Shown here piece after piece: positions 1 through 6,439 of a stretch of DNA of 8,474 nt. The notes beneath the pieces are model-generated. The model worked only from the letters and a program-made list of their open reading frames with translations, was not told the origin of the DNA and made no database searches. The position numbers and the translations under genes were made by a program. The stretch is from Beijerinckiaceae bacterium (GTDB taxonomy: Bacteria; Pseudomonadota; Alphaproteobacteria; Rhizobiales; Beijerinckiaceae), in contig CANGOK010000142.1 of NCBI GenBank assembly GCA_947455285.1, positions 1 through 8,474 on the forward strand. The letters are read 5' to 3'. Within the stretch, counting starts at the first letter, position 1, and each line of letters opens with the position of its first letter.

Positions 1-69
1 GCGTCAGCGTCGCAACACGGCCCGCGCCTGACTTTCGCCTTCGACGTGACATTAGGTCTGATTGATCCG

Positions 70-100
70 ACCGGCGTTTTCCGTCATGGAGAACGCCGGT
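70..100 (+). other. Strong hairpin upstream of ppdK
   Basis: Arms at 70-82 and 88-100 pair over 13 positions, with one G-U wobble (79 with 91) and a 5-nt loop (GTCAT). The outer nine pairs are the perfect repeat ACCGGCGTT / AACGCCGGT. No run of T follows, so it is not a typical Rho-independent terminator. It sits 61 nt before the ppdK start. It could be a leader structure of the ppdK transcript, the 3' end structure of a gene to the left, or a protein-binding dyad. The hairpin is seen in the sequence; its role is not known. The rest of 1-161 holds no gene I can support. Confidence 0.5.
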
Positions 101-161
101 TCAGTCGTTTGCGGTCCAGAGGCTTCATCGGGGCCGACCGCCCGCGTGCAAGGGGTTCATC

Positions 162-2840
162 ATGGCCAAGTGGGTCTATACTTTCGGCGATGGCAAGGCC
201 GAGGGCGCGACGCAGATGCGCGATTTGCTCGGCGGCAAGGGCGCGAATCTTGCGGAAATGGCGAATTTGGGCCTGCCCGTTCCCCCCGGCTTCACCATCA
301 CCACCGAGGTCTGCACCTGGTTCTATGCCCACGAGCGGCAATATCCACAGGAGCTTGCCGCTCAGGTCGAGGCTGCGCTGGCCTATGTCGGCGAGATCGC
401 GGGCCACACCTTCGGCGACGAGGCCAACCCCCTGCTGGTCTCGGTGCGCTCGGGCGCCCGCGCCTCCATGCCCGGCATGATGGATACGGTCCTTAACCTT
501 GGCCTCAACGACCACACCGTGGCCGCCGTTGCGAAGTCAGCGGGCGACGAGCGTTTCGCCTGGGACAGCTATCGCCGCTTCATCCAGATGTATTCCAACG
601 TGGTGCTCGATCTCGGCCATCACAATTTCGAAGAGATCCTCGAAGACTACAAGGACATGCACGGCCATATGCTGGACACCGACCTTGACGCCGACGACTG
701 GCGCGAGGTGGTCAAGCGTTACAAGGCCTGCGTCGAGGAAGAGACGGGCAAGCCCTTCCCGCAGGACCCGCGCGCCCAGCTCTGGGGCGCAGTGGGCGCC
801 GTTTTCGGGTCGTGGATGAACCAGCGCGCGATCACCTATCGCCGCCTCAACGACATTCCCGAAAGCTGGGGCACGGCGGTCAACGTGCAGGCGATGGTCT
901 TCGGCAATATGGGCGAGACCTCGGCCACCGGCGTCGCCTTCACGCGCAATCCGTCCACGGGCGAACATGAGCTTTATGGCGAGTTCCTCATCAACGCGCA
1001 GGGCGAGGATGTGGTGGCCGGCATTCGCACGCCCCAGAACATCACGGAAGTAGCGCGCATCGCCGCCCATTCCGACAAGCCGTCCATGGAGACGGCATTG
1101 CCTGACTGTTTCGCGGAATTCGTGCGCGTGACGCATCTGCTCGAAAAGCACTATCGCGACATGCAGGACATGGAGTTCACCGTCGAGCGCGGCAAACTCT
1201 GGATGCTGCAGACGCGTGGCGGCAAGCGCACTGCGAAAGCGGCGCTGCGCATCGCGGTCGACATGGCGGCTGAAGGCCTCATCACCCATGAAGAGGCGAT
1301 CCTGCGCATCGATCCCGCCTCGCTCGATCAGTTGCTGCATCCCACGATTGATCCCAAGGCCGAGCGCAAGGTCATCGGCACGGGATTGCCCGCCTCGCCG
1401 GGCGCTGCCTGCGGTGAGATCGTCTTCAATTCCGACGAAGCCGAATTGCTGAAGAACGCCGGCCGCAAGGTCATTCTTGTGCGTGTCGAAACCTCGCCCG
1501 AGGACATTCACGGCATGCACGCCTCCGAAGGCATTCTGACCACGCGTGGCGGCATGACCTCCCATGCGGCGGTGGTTGCGCGAGGCATGGGCAAGCCCTG
1601 CGTGTCCGGCGCCGGCTCCATTCGCGTGGATTATGCCGCGCAGACTTTCACGGTCGCTGGCAAGGTGATGAAGAAGGGCGACATCATCACCATCGACGGT
1701 TCGACAGGGCAGGTGCTCGAAGGCGCTGTCCCGATGTTGGAGCCTGAACTCTCGGGCGACTTCGCAAAGATCATGGAATGGGCTGATGCGGTGCGCCGCA
1801 TGAAGGTGCGCACCAACGCCGATACGCCCAATGATGCTCGTGTGGCGCGCAACTTCGGCGCTGACGGCATCGGCCTTTGCCGCACGGAACACATGTTCTT
1901 CGAAGGCGACCGCATTATCGCGGTGCGCGAGATGATTCTGGCGGATGACGAGGCTGGCCGTCGCCATGCGCTCGACAAGCTGCTGCCCATGCAGCGTCAG
2001 GATTTCGCGGCGCTGTTCGAAATCATGTCGGGCCTGCCTGTCACCATCCGTTTGCTTGATCCTCCGCTCCACGAATTCCTGCCCCACACGGATGCGGAGA
2101 TCGCGGAAGTGGCGACGGCCATGGGCGCGAGCCCGGAGAAGCTGAAGCGCCGCGCGGCCGAGCTGCATGAGTTCAACCCCATGCTGGGCTTCCGCGGCGT
2201 GCGCATCGCCATCCGCTATCCCGAAATCGCGGAAATGCAGGCGCGGGCTATTTTTGAAGGCGCTGTCGAGGCGGGCCGCAAGACTGGCAAGCCTGTGACC
2301 GCCGAAATCATGGTTCCGCTGGTGATGACCTTGGCCGAGTTAGATCTCATCAAGGCCCGCATCGTCGCCATGGCGGAAGCTGTGGCGAAGGAAAGCGGCG
2401 TCACCGTGCCCTATCACATCGGCACGATGATCGAACTGCCGCGCGCCGCCCTGCGGGCCGCCGACATCGCTAAGACGGCGGAGTTCTTCTCCTTCGGCAC
2501 CAACGATCTCACGCAGACGACTCTCGGCATCTCGCGCGACGATGCGGCATCGTTCCTCGGCTCCTACACGCAAAAGGGCATCCTGCCTGCGGACCCATTC
2601 GTCACCCTCGATCAGGATGGCGTGGGCGAGCTTGTGAAGATCGCGGCTGAGCGTGGGCGCAGCGTGCGGAGCGACATCAAGCTTGGCATCTGCGGCGAAC
2701 ATGGCGGCGATCCCGCATCCATCGCCTTCTGCGAGAAGACCGGGCTTGATTACGTCTCCTGCTCGCCCTTCCGCGTGCCGATCGCCCGTCTTGCGGCGGC
2801 GCAGGCGGCGCTCGGCAAGAAGGCGATGAGCACGGCCTGA
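162..2840 (+). CDS. ppdK: Pyruvate, phosphate dikinase (PPDK)
   Basis: This cytoplasmic enzyme interconverts pyruvate, ATP and phosphate with phosphoenolpyruvate, AMP and diphosphate. In bacteria it works in gluconeogenesis or in PPi-linked glycolysis. At 892 residues it has the usual full length. The N-terminal nucleotide-binding domain opens with LLGGKGANLAEM (residues 22-33). The swivelling phosphohistidine domain carries GGMTSHAAVVARGMGKPCVS, with the catalytic His at residue 468. The C-terminal PEP/pyruvate barrel shows GLCRTEHMFFE (Arg574), SFGTNDLTQTTLG (from residue 777) and the active-site Cys844 in GICGEHGGDP. The start ATG is preceded by AAGGGG at 150-155, about 6 nt away. All key residues are present and no frameshift is seen. 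It stands alone: the next gene begins 160 nt downstream. The PEP synthase alternative is unlikely given the PPDK-type motifs and length. Confidence 0.98.
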   Translation: MAKWVYTFGDGKAEGATQMRDLLGGKGANLAEMANLGLPVPPGFTITTEVCTWFYAHERQYPQELAAQVEAALAYVGEIAGHTFGDEANPLLVSVRSGARASMPGMMDTVLNLGLNDHTVAAVAKSAGDERFAWDSYRRFIQMYSNVVLDLGHHNFEEILEDYKDMHGHMLDTDLDADDWREVVKRYKACVEEETGKPFPQDPRAQLWGAVGAVFGSWMNQRAITYRRLNDIPESWGTAVNVQAMVFGNMGETSATGVAFTRNPSTGEHELYGEFLINAQGEDVVAGIRTPQNITEVARIAAHSDKPSMETALPDCFAEFVRVTHLLEKHYRDMQDMEFTVERGKLWMLQTRGGKRTAKAALRIAVDMAAEGLITHEEAILRIDPASLDQLLHPTIDPKAERKVIGTGLPASPGAACGEIVFNSDEAELLKNAGRKVILVRVETSPEDIHGMHASEGILTTRGGMTSHAAVVARGMGKPCVSGAGSIRVDYAAQTFTVAGKVMKKGDIITIDGSTGQVLEGAVPMLEPELSGDFAKIMEWADAVRRMKVRTNADTPNDARVARNFGADGIGLCRTEHMFFEGDRIIAVREMILADDEAGRRHALDKLLPMQRQDFAALFEIMSGLPVTIRLLDPPLHEFLPHTDAEIAEVATAMGASPEKLKRRAAELHEFNPMLGFRGVRIAIRYPEIAEMQARAIFEGAVEAGRKTGKPVTAEIMVPLVMTLAELDLIKARIVAMAEAVAKESGVTVPYHIGTMIELPRAALRAADIAKTAEFFSFGTNDLTQTTLGISRDDAASFLGSYTQKGILPADPFVTLDQDGVGELVKIAAERGRSVRSDIKLGICGEHGGDPASIAFCEKTGLDYVSCSPFRVPIARLAAAQAALGKKAMSTA

Positions 2841-2971
2841 CCCTGCGTCATTCTGGCACGACCTTAAGTCACGCACGGTAATCGCTCCGTAAGCATAACA
2901 AACGCATAAACAGCGCCAGCTTGGTCTGTGTCCCTTCCGCAGCCCGGCGTGTGTGTTTGTTTCGGCGCGTA
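2841..2971 (+). other. Intergenic region after ppdK, AT-richer patch
   Basis: No terminator-like hairpin with a T run follows ppdK. A locally AT-richer stretch at about 2863-2912 has a near direct repeat (CGGTAA at 2876-2881, CCGTAA at 2887-2892) and two GCATAA copies (2893-2898 and 2904-2909). It may hold the promoter of the small exported protein gene, but I cannot assign -35 and -10 boxes with confidence. Confidence 0.25.
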
Positions 2972-3008
2972 CTCTTCATGCGAAGCTTCACTCCCTTCGC
3001 ATGAAGAG
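2972..3008 (+). repeat. 14-bp perfect inverted repeat spanning a start codon
   Basis: Arms CTCTTCATGCGAAG (2972-2985) and CTTCGCATGAAGAG (2995-3008) are exact reverse complements separated by 9 nt. The right arm contains the ATG at 3001 that best starts the small exported protein. No T run follows, so it is not a terminator. In RNA this hairpin would bury the start codon. It could also be a dyad for a DNA-binding protein. The structure is directly visible; its function is inference. Confidence 0.6.
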
Positions 3009-3303
3009 GCCACTTCTGCGTGAGGTTGCGTTGCGTTTGTCGCTTCTTGCTTTGGGCCTTGTGCTTTGCGTCACCGCGAACGCTGCATTTTCAGCGACGC
3101 CCATCAAGCTGGCGAGCCTCGCCATCGGCGAGCCCGACGATTTCAGGGAAGGGCTGGATGAGGTCGAGCCCCGCGCGGACCTGAAGACCGGAGCCGCCAA
3201 GTTTCCAAGCCTCGACACCAGCCGCAAAGGCGATCCAGTCGTCGCCTTGCGTCCCTCCTTCGAGACGAAGCTGCGCGGGAAAGTGTCGCAGCCGGGCCTT
3301 TAA
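3001..3303 (+). CDS. Small exported protein, possible remnant of a SleB-like cell wall hydrolase
   Basis: The product has 100 residues. Residues 1-32 look like a Sec signal peptide: charged MKRPLLREVALR, a hydrophobic core (LSLLALGLVLCV), then small residues with cleavage likely after ANA or FSA. No lipobox is seen. The mature part (about 68 residues) is polar, with no recognised domain; it ends FPSLDTSRKGDPVVALRPSF followed by a short basic tail. From memory, this stretch resembles the non-catalytic N-terminal part of SleB-type cell wall hydrolases encoded beside ppdK in some Rhizobiales. If so, the hydrolase domain is missing, and the next 135 nt have no room for it. The ATG at 3001 was chosen because it places the signal peptide at the N-terminus; an in-frame GTG at 2953 would add 16 residues. 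Neither has a clear ribosome binding site. A terminator lies 68 nt after the stop. Function is unknown. Confidence 0.6.
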   Translation: MKRPLLREVALRLSLLALGLVLCVTANAAFSATPIKLASLAIGEPDDFREGLDEVEPRADLKTGAAKFPSLDTSRKGDPVVALRPSFETKLRGKVSQPGL

Positions 3304-3311
3304 ACATTCGC

Positions 3312-3342
3312 TGGACTTTCCCTACCGCAGCCTCTATCTAAT
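3312..3342 (+). promoter_or_regulatory. Candidate nadA promoter (distal)
   Basis: TGGACT at 3312-3317 could be a -35 box (4 of 6 matches to TTGACA). It is followed after 17 nt by TATCTA (3335-3340), or after 19 nt by TCTAAT (3337-3342), as a -10 box. Transcription would start near 3348, inside the first dyad, as expected for repression. The terminator at 3372-3397 would then lie in the nadA leader. Box matches are weak. A competing -10 is TATACT (3407-3412) inside the second dyad, but it lacks a good -35. Confidence 0.25.
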
Positions 3343-3359
3343 GCTCGACTCGAGTATAA
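3339..3359. promoter_or_regulatory. Operator-like dyad 1 upstream of nadA
   Basis: This is an imperfect copy of the dyad TTATACTC-N5-GAGTATAA. The right half GAGTATAA (3352-3359) is exact, and the left half TAATGCTC (3339-3346) matches 6 of 8. The spacer is 5 nt, the same as in dyad 2. Its centre is 67 bp from that of dyad 2. A repeated dyad next to a NAD synthesis gene suggests a repressor site. NadQ, a Nudix-related regulator of nad genes in alphaproteobacteria, is a candidate by context; I cannot confirm its motif from memory. Confidence 0.5.
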
Positions 3360-3413
3360 GGGGCGCGAGCTCTCGCCAATCGTGGCGAGGTTTTTTTGAG
3401 CCCCCTTATACTC
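3352..3413. repeat. 12-bp perfect inverted repeat enclosing the terminator
   Basis: GAGTATAAGGGG (3352-3363) and CCCCTTATACTC (3402-3413) are exact reverse complements 38 nt apart. They combine the inner halves of the two dyads with four extra G-C pairs. In RNA they could form an outer stem around the terminator hairpin. An extra pairing of GCTC (3369-3372) with GAGC (3398-3401) is possible but overlaps the terminator stem by one base. Confidence 0.55.
3372..3397 (+). terminator. Rho-independent terminator or leader attenuator
   Basis: A 7-bp perfect stem, CTCGCCA (3372-3378) with TGGCGAG (3383-3389), has an ATCG loop. One G follows, then seven T (3391-3397). It is directional for the plus strand. 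It lies 68 nt after the small exported gene and 41 nt before the nadA start. The simplest reading is termination of upstream transcription. If the nadA transcript starts upstream of 3372, it would instead act as an attenuator. Confidence 0.8.
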
Positions 3414-3426
3414 ACATCGAGTATAA
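3406..3426. promoter_or_regulatory. Operator-like dyad 2 upstream of nadA
   Basis: A perfect dyad: TTATACTC (3406-3413), a 5-nt spacer ACATC, and GAGTATAA (3419-3426). It ends 3 nt before the ribosome binding site of nadA. TATACT and TATAAT strings inside it could serve as -10 boxes, but TATAAT (3422-3427) would start transcription at about 3434, too late to include the ribosome binding site. A repressor bound here would block initiation or elongation into nadA. NadQ is proposed by context only. Confidence 0.6.
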
Positions 3427-3428
3427 TT

Positions 3429-3434
3429 GGAGGG
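3429..3434 (+). promoter_or_regulatory. Ribosome binding site of nadA
   Basis: GGAGGG lies just before the ATG at 3439; the GGAGG core is 5 nt from it. This favours ATG 3439 over the in-frame TTG at 3427, which would overlap this site, and over the GTG at 3436, which is too close. Confidence 0.75.
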
Positions 3435-3438
3435 CGTG

Positions 3439-4515
3439 ATGACCGCTTCGAGCCTTGTTCTGGACCGTCTCGCCCCGCAGGCGACCGCTCCCGACGCACG
3501 CTTTCCTGTGCTGCCCAAGCCCGATCTGTCCTGGACGCCCGAAGTCGAGCGCGAGACCGCCCATCTATATGAAAAGGTGAAGGCGGTCATTCCGCCCGTC
3601 GAGTGGCCCTTTCACGCGCCCTATGTGAAGGCGATCAACGACCTGAAGAAGGTCCGCAACGCCGTCATTCTGGCGCACAACTATCAGACCCCCGAGATCT
3701 ACAATTGCGTGGCCGACGTCGTGGGCGACTCGCTTCAGCTTGCGCGCCTCGCCGCAACGTCGAAGGCGGATGTGATCGTGCAGGGCGGCGTGCATTTCAT
3801 GGCGGAGACGTCGAAGCTCCTCAGCCCCGAAAAGACTGTGCTGATCCCCGACAGCAACGCAGGCTGCTCGCTCGCCGCCTCGATCACCGGCGCCGATGTG
3901 CGGGCCCTGCGCGCCGCCTATCCCGGCGTGCCTGTGGTCGCCTATGTGAACACCTCCGCCGAAGTGAAGGCCGAGGTCGACATCTGCTGCACCTCCTCCA
4001 ACGCCCTCAAGGTGGTGGAGAGCCTCGGCGTAGACCGCGTGCTTTTCCTGCCCGACCGCTTCCTCGCCCAGAATGTGCAGGCGCAGACCAAGGTGCAGAT
4101 CATCGCTTGGACCGGCGCCTGCGAGGTGCATGAGCGCTTCACCGCCAAGGACCTGCTGCAGGTGCGCGCGGATGACCCGTCTGTGAAAATCATCGCCCAT
4201 CCCGAATGCCCGCGCGAAGTCGTGGAAGTGTCAGACTTCTCCGGCTCGACCGCCGCCATGATCGACTATGTGAAGATCAACAAGCCCGCGCGCGTGGTTC
4301 TCGTGACCGAATGCTCCATGGCCGACAATGTGGCGGCGGAAACTGGAGGCGTCACCGAGTTCGTGCGGCCTTGCAATCTGTGCCCGCACATGAAGCGCAT
4401 CACCCTGCCCAAGATCCTCGACAGCCTGCTGACCATGGGCGAAGAGGTCTTGATCGACCCGGCCATCGCCGAGCGCGCCCGCGCCAGCGTCCAGCGCATG
4501 ATTGATCTGGGCTGA
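3439..4515 (+). CDS. nadA: Quinolinate synthase NadA
   Basis: NadA condenses iminoaspartate with dihydroxyacetone phosphate to give quinolinate, in the cytoplasmic de novo NAD pathway, using an oxygen-sensitive [4Fe-4S] cluster. From ATG 3439 the protein has 358 residues, matching the longer NadA form. Visible family motifs are AHNYQTPEI (from residue 79), VADVVGDSLQLA, DSNAGCSLA (Cys143), YVNTSAEVKAEVD, GACEVHERF (Cys228), HPECPREV and CNLCPHMK (Cys312 and Cys315). Cys143, Cys228 and Cys315 are the expected cluster ligands. The three-fold pseudo-symmetric NadA fold follows from the family. The start is set by GGAGG at 3429-3433. Two operator-like dyads and a terminator lie just upstream, so it probably has its own regulated promoter. 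nadB and nadC, often its operon partners, are not downstream; a TPR gene follows after 145 nt. Confidence 0.97.
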   Translation: MTASSLVLDRLAPQATAPDARFPVLPKPDLSWTPEVERETAHLYEKVKAVIPPVEWPFHAPYVKAINDLKKVRNAVILAHNYQTPEIYNCVADVVGDSLQLARLAATSKADVIVQGGVHFMAETSKLLSPEKTVLIPDSNAGCSLAASITGADVRALRAAYPGVPVVAYVNTSAEVKAEVDICCTSSNALKVVESLGVDRVLFLPDRFLAQNVQAQTKVQIIAWTGACEVHERFTAKDLLQVRADDPSVKIIAHPECPREVVEVSDFSGSTAAMIDYVKINKPARVVLVTECSMADNVAAETGGVTEFVRPCNLCPHMKRITLPKILDSLLTMGEEVLIDPAIAERARASVQRMIDLG

Positions 4516-4660
4516 AACGCTCCGTTCAGGCGATAAGGTTTCGCGGCGAACCCCTTGCCCGACGGGCTCAAAACGGCCATGTTCGACACAGCATATGCCG
4601 GCTGTTGCGCCGGTGGGCCGTCGAGCTTGCTCGCGGCGCCCGATCAGAAAGACGGTTCAG
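4516..4660 (+). other. Intergenic gap between nadA and the TPR gene
   Basis: No convincing terminator or promoter is seen. A weak CCGGC / GCCGG hairpin lies near 4598-4613. The reading frame of the TPR gene stays open through this gap back to a TTG at 4502 inside nadA. The translated stretch is rich in Arg, Pro and Cys without any recognisable pattern, so I treat it as untranslated. Confidence 0.4.
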
Positions 4661-6424
4661 GTGTCGTCCAGATTTTCGATTTCTTCCCTTCGCAAGGCCA
4701 TGGCCCTGACGCTGGCCCTTGGCGCTGCTGCGACGGCCAACGAAGCCAGCGCCCAGACGCGCCGCTCGCTCGCCGTGGCCTCCGCCTTCGAGGTGAGCTC
4801 AAGCCCGGCGGGCAACTACCTTGCGGCGCTCATCGCGGGCGCTGATCGCGACACCCTGGCCGCCTCGACCTTTTTCCGGGAAGCGCTGCGGTTCGACCCG
4901 CGCAATCGCGAGTTGATGGAACGCGCCTTCATCGCCTCGCTCTCCAACGGCAACATGCGCGAGTCCTTCGCCCTCGCCGACCGCATCCTCAAAACCGACC
5001 AGAAGAACGGGCTCGCCCATCTCGTGCTGGCAGCCCGCGCCATCCAGAACAAGCAATGGCCGGCTGCGCGTGAATCGCTCAACAAATCCGGCGGGGGACG
5101 CCAGCGCGACATCACCGCCATTCTCCTCAACGCATGGACCTATGCGGGGCAGGGGGATGCGAAGCGCGCCACCGATATGCTTGATCGCATCAAGGACGAT
5201 CGCTTTTCCGGCTTCCGCGATTATCACGCGGGGCTCATCCTCGATCTTCTCGGCAATGTTACCGAAGCTGGCAAGCGGCTGAAATCATCCTATGAGGGCG
5301 AGAAGACGAGCCTGCGCGTGGTGGACGCCTATGGCCGCTTTCTGGCGCGCCGGGGCGAGCGTGAACAGGCGAAGCAAGTCTATCAGGCCTTCGACCGTCT
5401 CTTGCCTCGCCATCCCATCATTCGCGCTGCTCTGAACGCGCTGGACGCCAACACGCCGCTTGAGCCGTTGGTGCGCAGCGCGGCTGCGGGCGCGGCTGAG
5501 GTGTTCTACGGCCTTGGCGCCGTTGGCGGACAGCAGAACGATTCGCTCGCTGCGATGATCTATCTACGTATGTCGCTGCATCTTGAAGGTGACAATGGCC
5601 TCGCCATCGTCACGCTGGCGGATATTTTCGAGCGGCTTAAGCAATATGAGCGCGCGCTCGATCTTTATGAAATGGTGCCAGAGAAGTCGCCCCTGCACGC
5701 CAATGCGCAGATCCAATCCGGGCTGATCCTTGAGGCGATGGGCCGCTCGGACGACGCCTTGCAGCAACTCAAGGGCATCGTCGCCGAGCAGCCGAAGGAT
5801 ATCGAAGCGCTGACGGCGCTTGGCAATCTGCAGCGCACGCGCAAGGACTATGCGGATTCGGCAGTGACCTATACGCGGGTCATCGATCAGTTGAAGTCGC
5901 CTGCGCGCGGCGACTGGACGCTCTTTTATTTCCGCGGCATCGCCTATGAGCGCTCAAAGCAATGGCCGCTGGCGGAAGCCGATTTCAAGAAGGCGCTGGA
6001 GCTGTTCCCCGATCAGCCGTTGGTGCTCAACTATCTCGGCTATTCCTGGGTCGACCAGAATGTGAACCTTGAAGAGGGCCTGCGCCTGCTGCGCCGAGCC
6101 GTTTCGCTGCGTCCGGACGATGGCTATGTCATCGACAGCTTGGGCTGGGCGCATTTCCGCATGGGCCGCTATGAAGAAGCCCTGCGGGAGCTTGAACGCG
6201 CCATCGAATTGAAGCCGGGCGACCCCGTCATCAACGACCATCTGGGCGACGCCTATTGGCGCATGGGCCGCAAGCTCGAAGCGCATTTCCAGTGGAACCA
6301 CGCGCGCGACCTAAAGCCTGAGCCCGAAGATCTCGAGCGCATCCTCAAGAAGGTCGAGAAGGGCCTTGAGGATGAGCCCAAGCCCACCTCAGCTGAGGCC
6401 GAGGGCAAGAAGAATGGCGGCTGA
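4661..6424 (+). CDS. Exported TPR-repeat protein
   Basis: From GTG 4661 the product has 587 residues. It begins with a likely Sec signal peptide (about residues 1-31): a basic n-region ending SSLRK, the core AMALTLALGAAATA, and cleavage after EASA. The rest is almost entirely helical tetratricopeptide repeats. The clearest lie in the C-terminal part, roughly residues 340-555, for example DYADSAVTYTRVI, AEADFKKALELFPDQP, GLRLLRRAVSLRPDDGYV, YEEALRELERAIELKPGDP and the following repeat ending FQWNHARDLKPEPED. The tail is charged and low complexity. TPR arrays bind partner proteins; no catalytic domain is seen, so a periplasmic or envelope assembly role is inferred only. The start is uncertain: GTG 4661 keeps the full n-region, while ATG 4700 would remove its charges and ATG 4595 would add 22 residues. 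ispE follows after 15 nt, a pairing I recall in other Rhizobiales, so co-transcription is likely. Confidence 0.88.
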   Translation: MSSRFSISSLRKAMALTLALGAAATANEASAQTRRSLAVASAFEVSSSPAGNYLAALIAGADRDTLAASTFFREALRFDPRNRELMERAFIASLSNGNMRESFALADRILKTDQKNGLAHLVLAARAIQNKQWPAARESLNKSGGGRQRDITAILLNAWTYAGQGDAKRATDMLDRIKDDRFSGFRDYHAGLILDLLGNVTEAGKRLKSSYEGEKTSLRVVDAYGRFLARRGEREQAKQVYQAFDRLLPRHPIIRAALNALDANTPLEPLVRSAAAGAAEVFYGLGAVGGQQNDSLAAMIYLRMSLHLEGDNGLAIVTLADIFERLKQYERALDLYEMVPEKSPLHANAQIQSGLILEAMGRSDDALQQLKGIVAEQPKDIEALTALGNLQRTRKDYADSAVTYTRVIDQLKSPARGDWTLFYFRGIAYERSKQWPLAEADFKKALELFPDQPLVLNYLGYSWVDQNVNLEEGLRLLRRAVSLRPDDGYVIDSLGWAHFRMGRYEEALRELERAIELKPGDPVINDHLGDAYWRMGRKLEAHFQWNHARDLKPEPEDLERILKKVEKGLEDEPKPTSAEAEGKKNGG

Positions 6425-6439
6425 GGTAGGCCGCCCTTC

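Noticed and set aside
2..31. Possible C-terminus of an upstream plus-strand gene ending in TGA at 29-31
   Set aside because: Only nine residues are visible and they match no family I know; open frames this short occur by chance.
537..2168. Long open frame of 543 codons on the minus strand inside ppdK
   Set aside because: It lies fully opposite a complete, motif-rich ppdK gene. Its His/Arg-rich translation shows no domain and is a known artefact of GC-rich coding sequence read antisense.
3422..3427. TATAAT as the -10 box of nadA
   Set aside because: Transcription would begin near 3434, after most of the ribosome binding site, and the nearest -35-like TTGAGC (3396-3401) is 20 nt away, too far.
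3565..4200. Minus-strand open frame of 211 codons inside nadA
   Set aside because: It is antisense to the conserved NadA motifs, and its translation is His/Gly/Arg-rich with no recognisable pattern.
4502..4660. N-terminal extension of the TPR protein starting at TTG 4502 within nadA
   Set aside because: The extra 53 residues are unstructured and Arg/Pro/Cys-rich, would put the signal peptide in mid-protein, and start with a weak codon.
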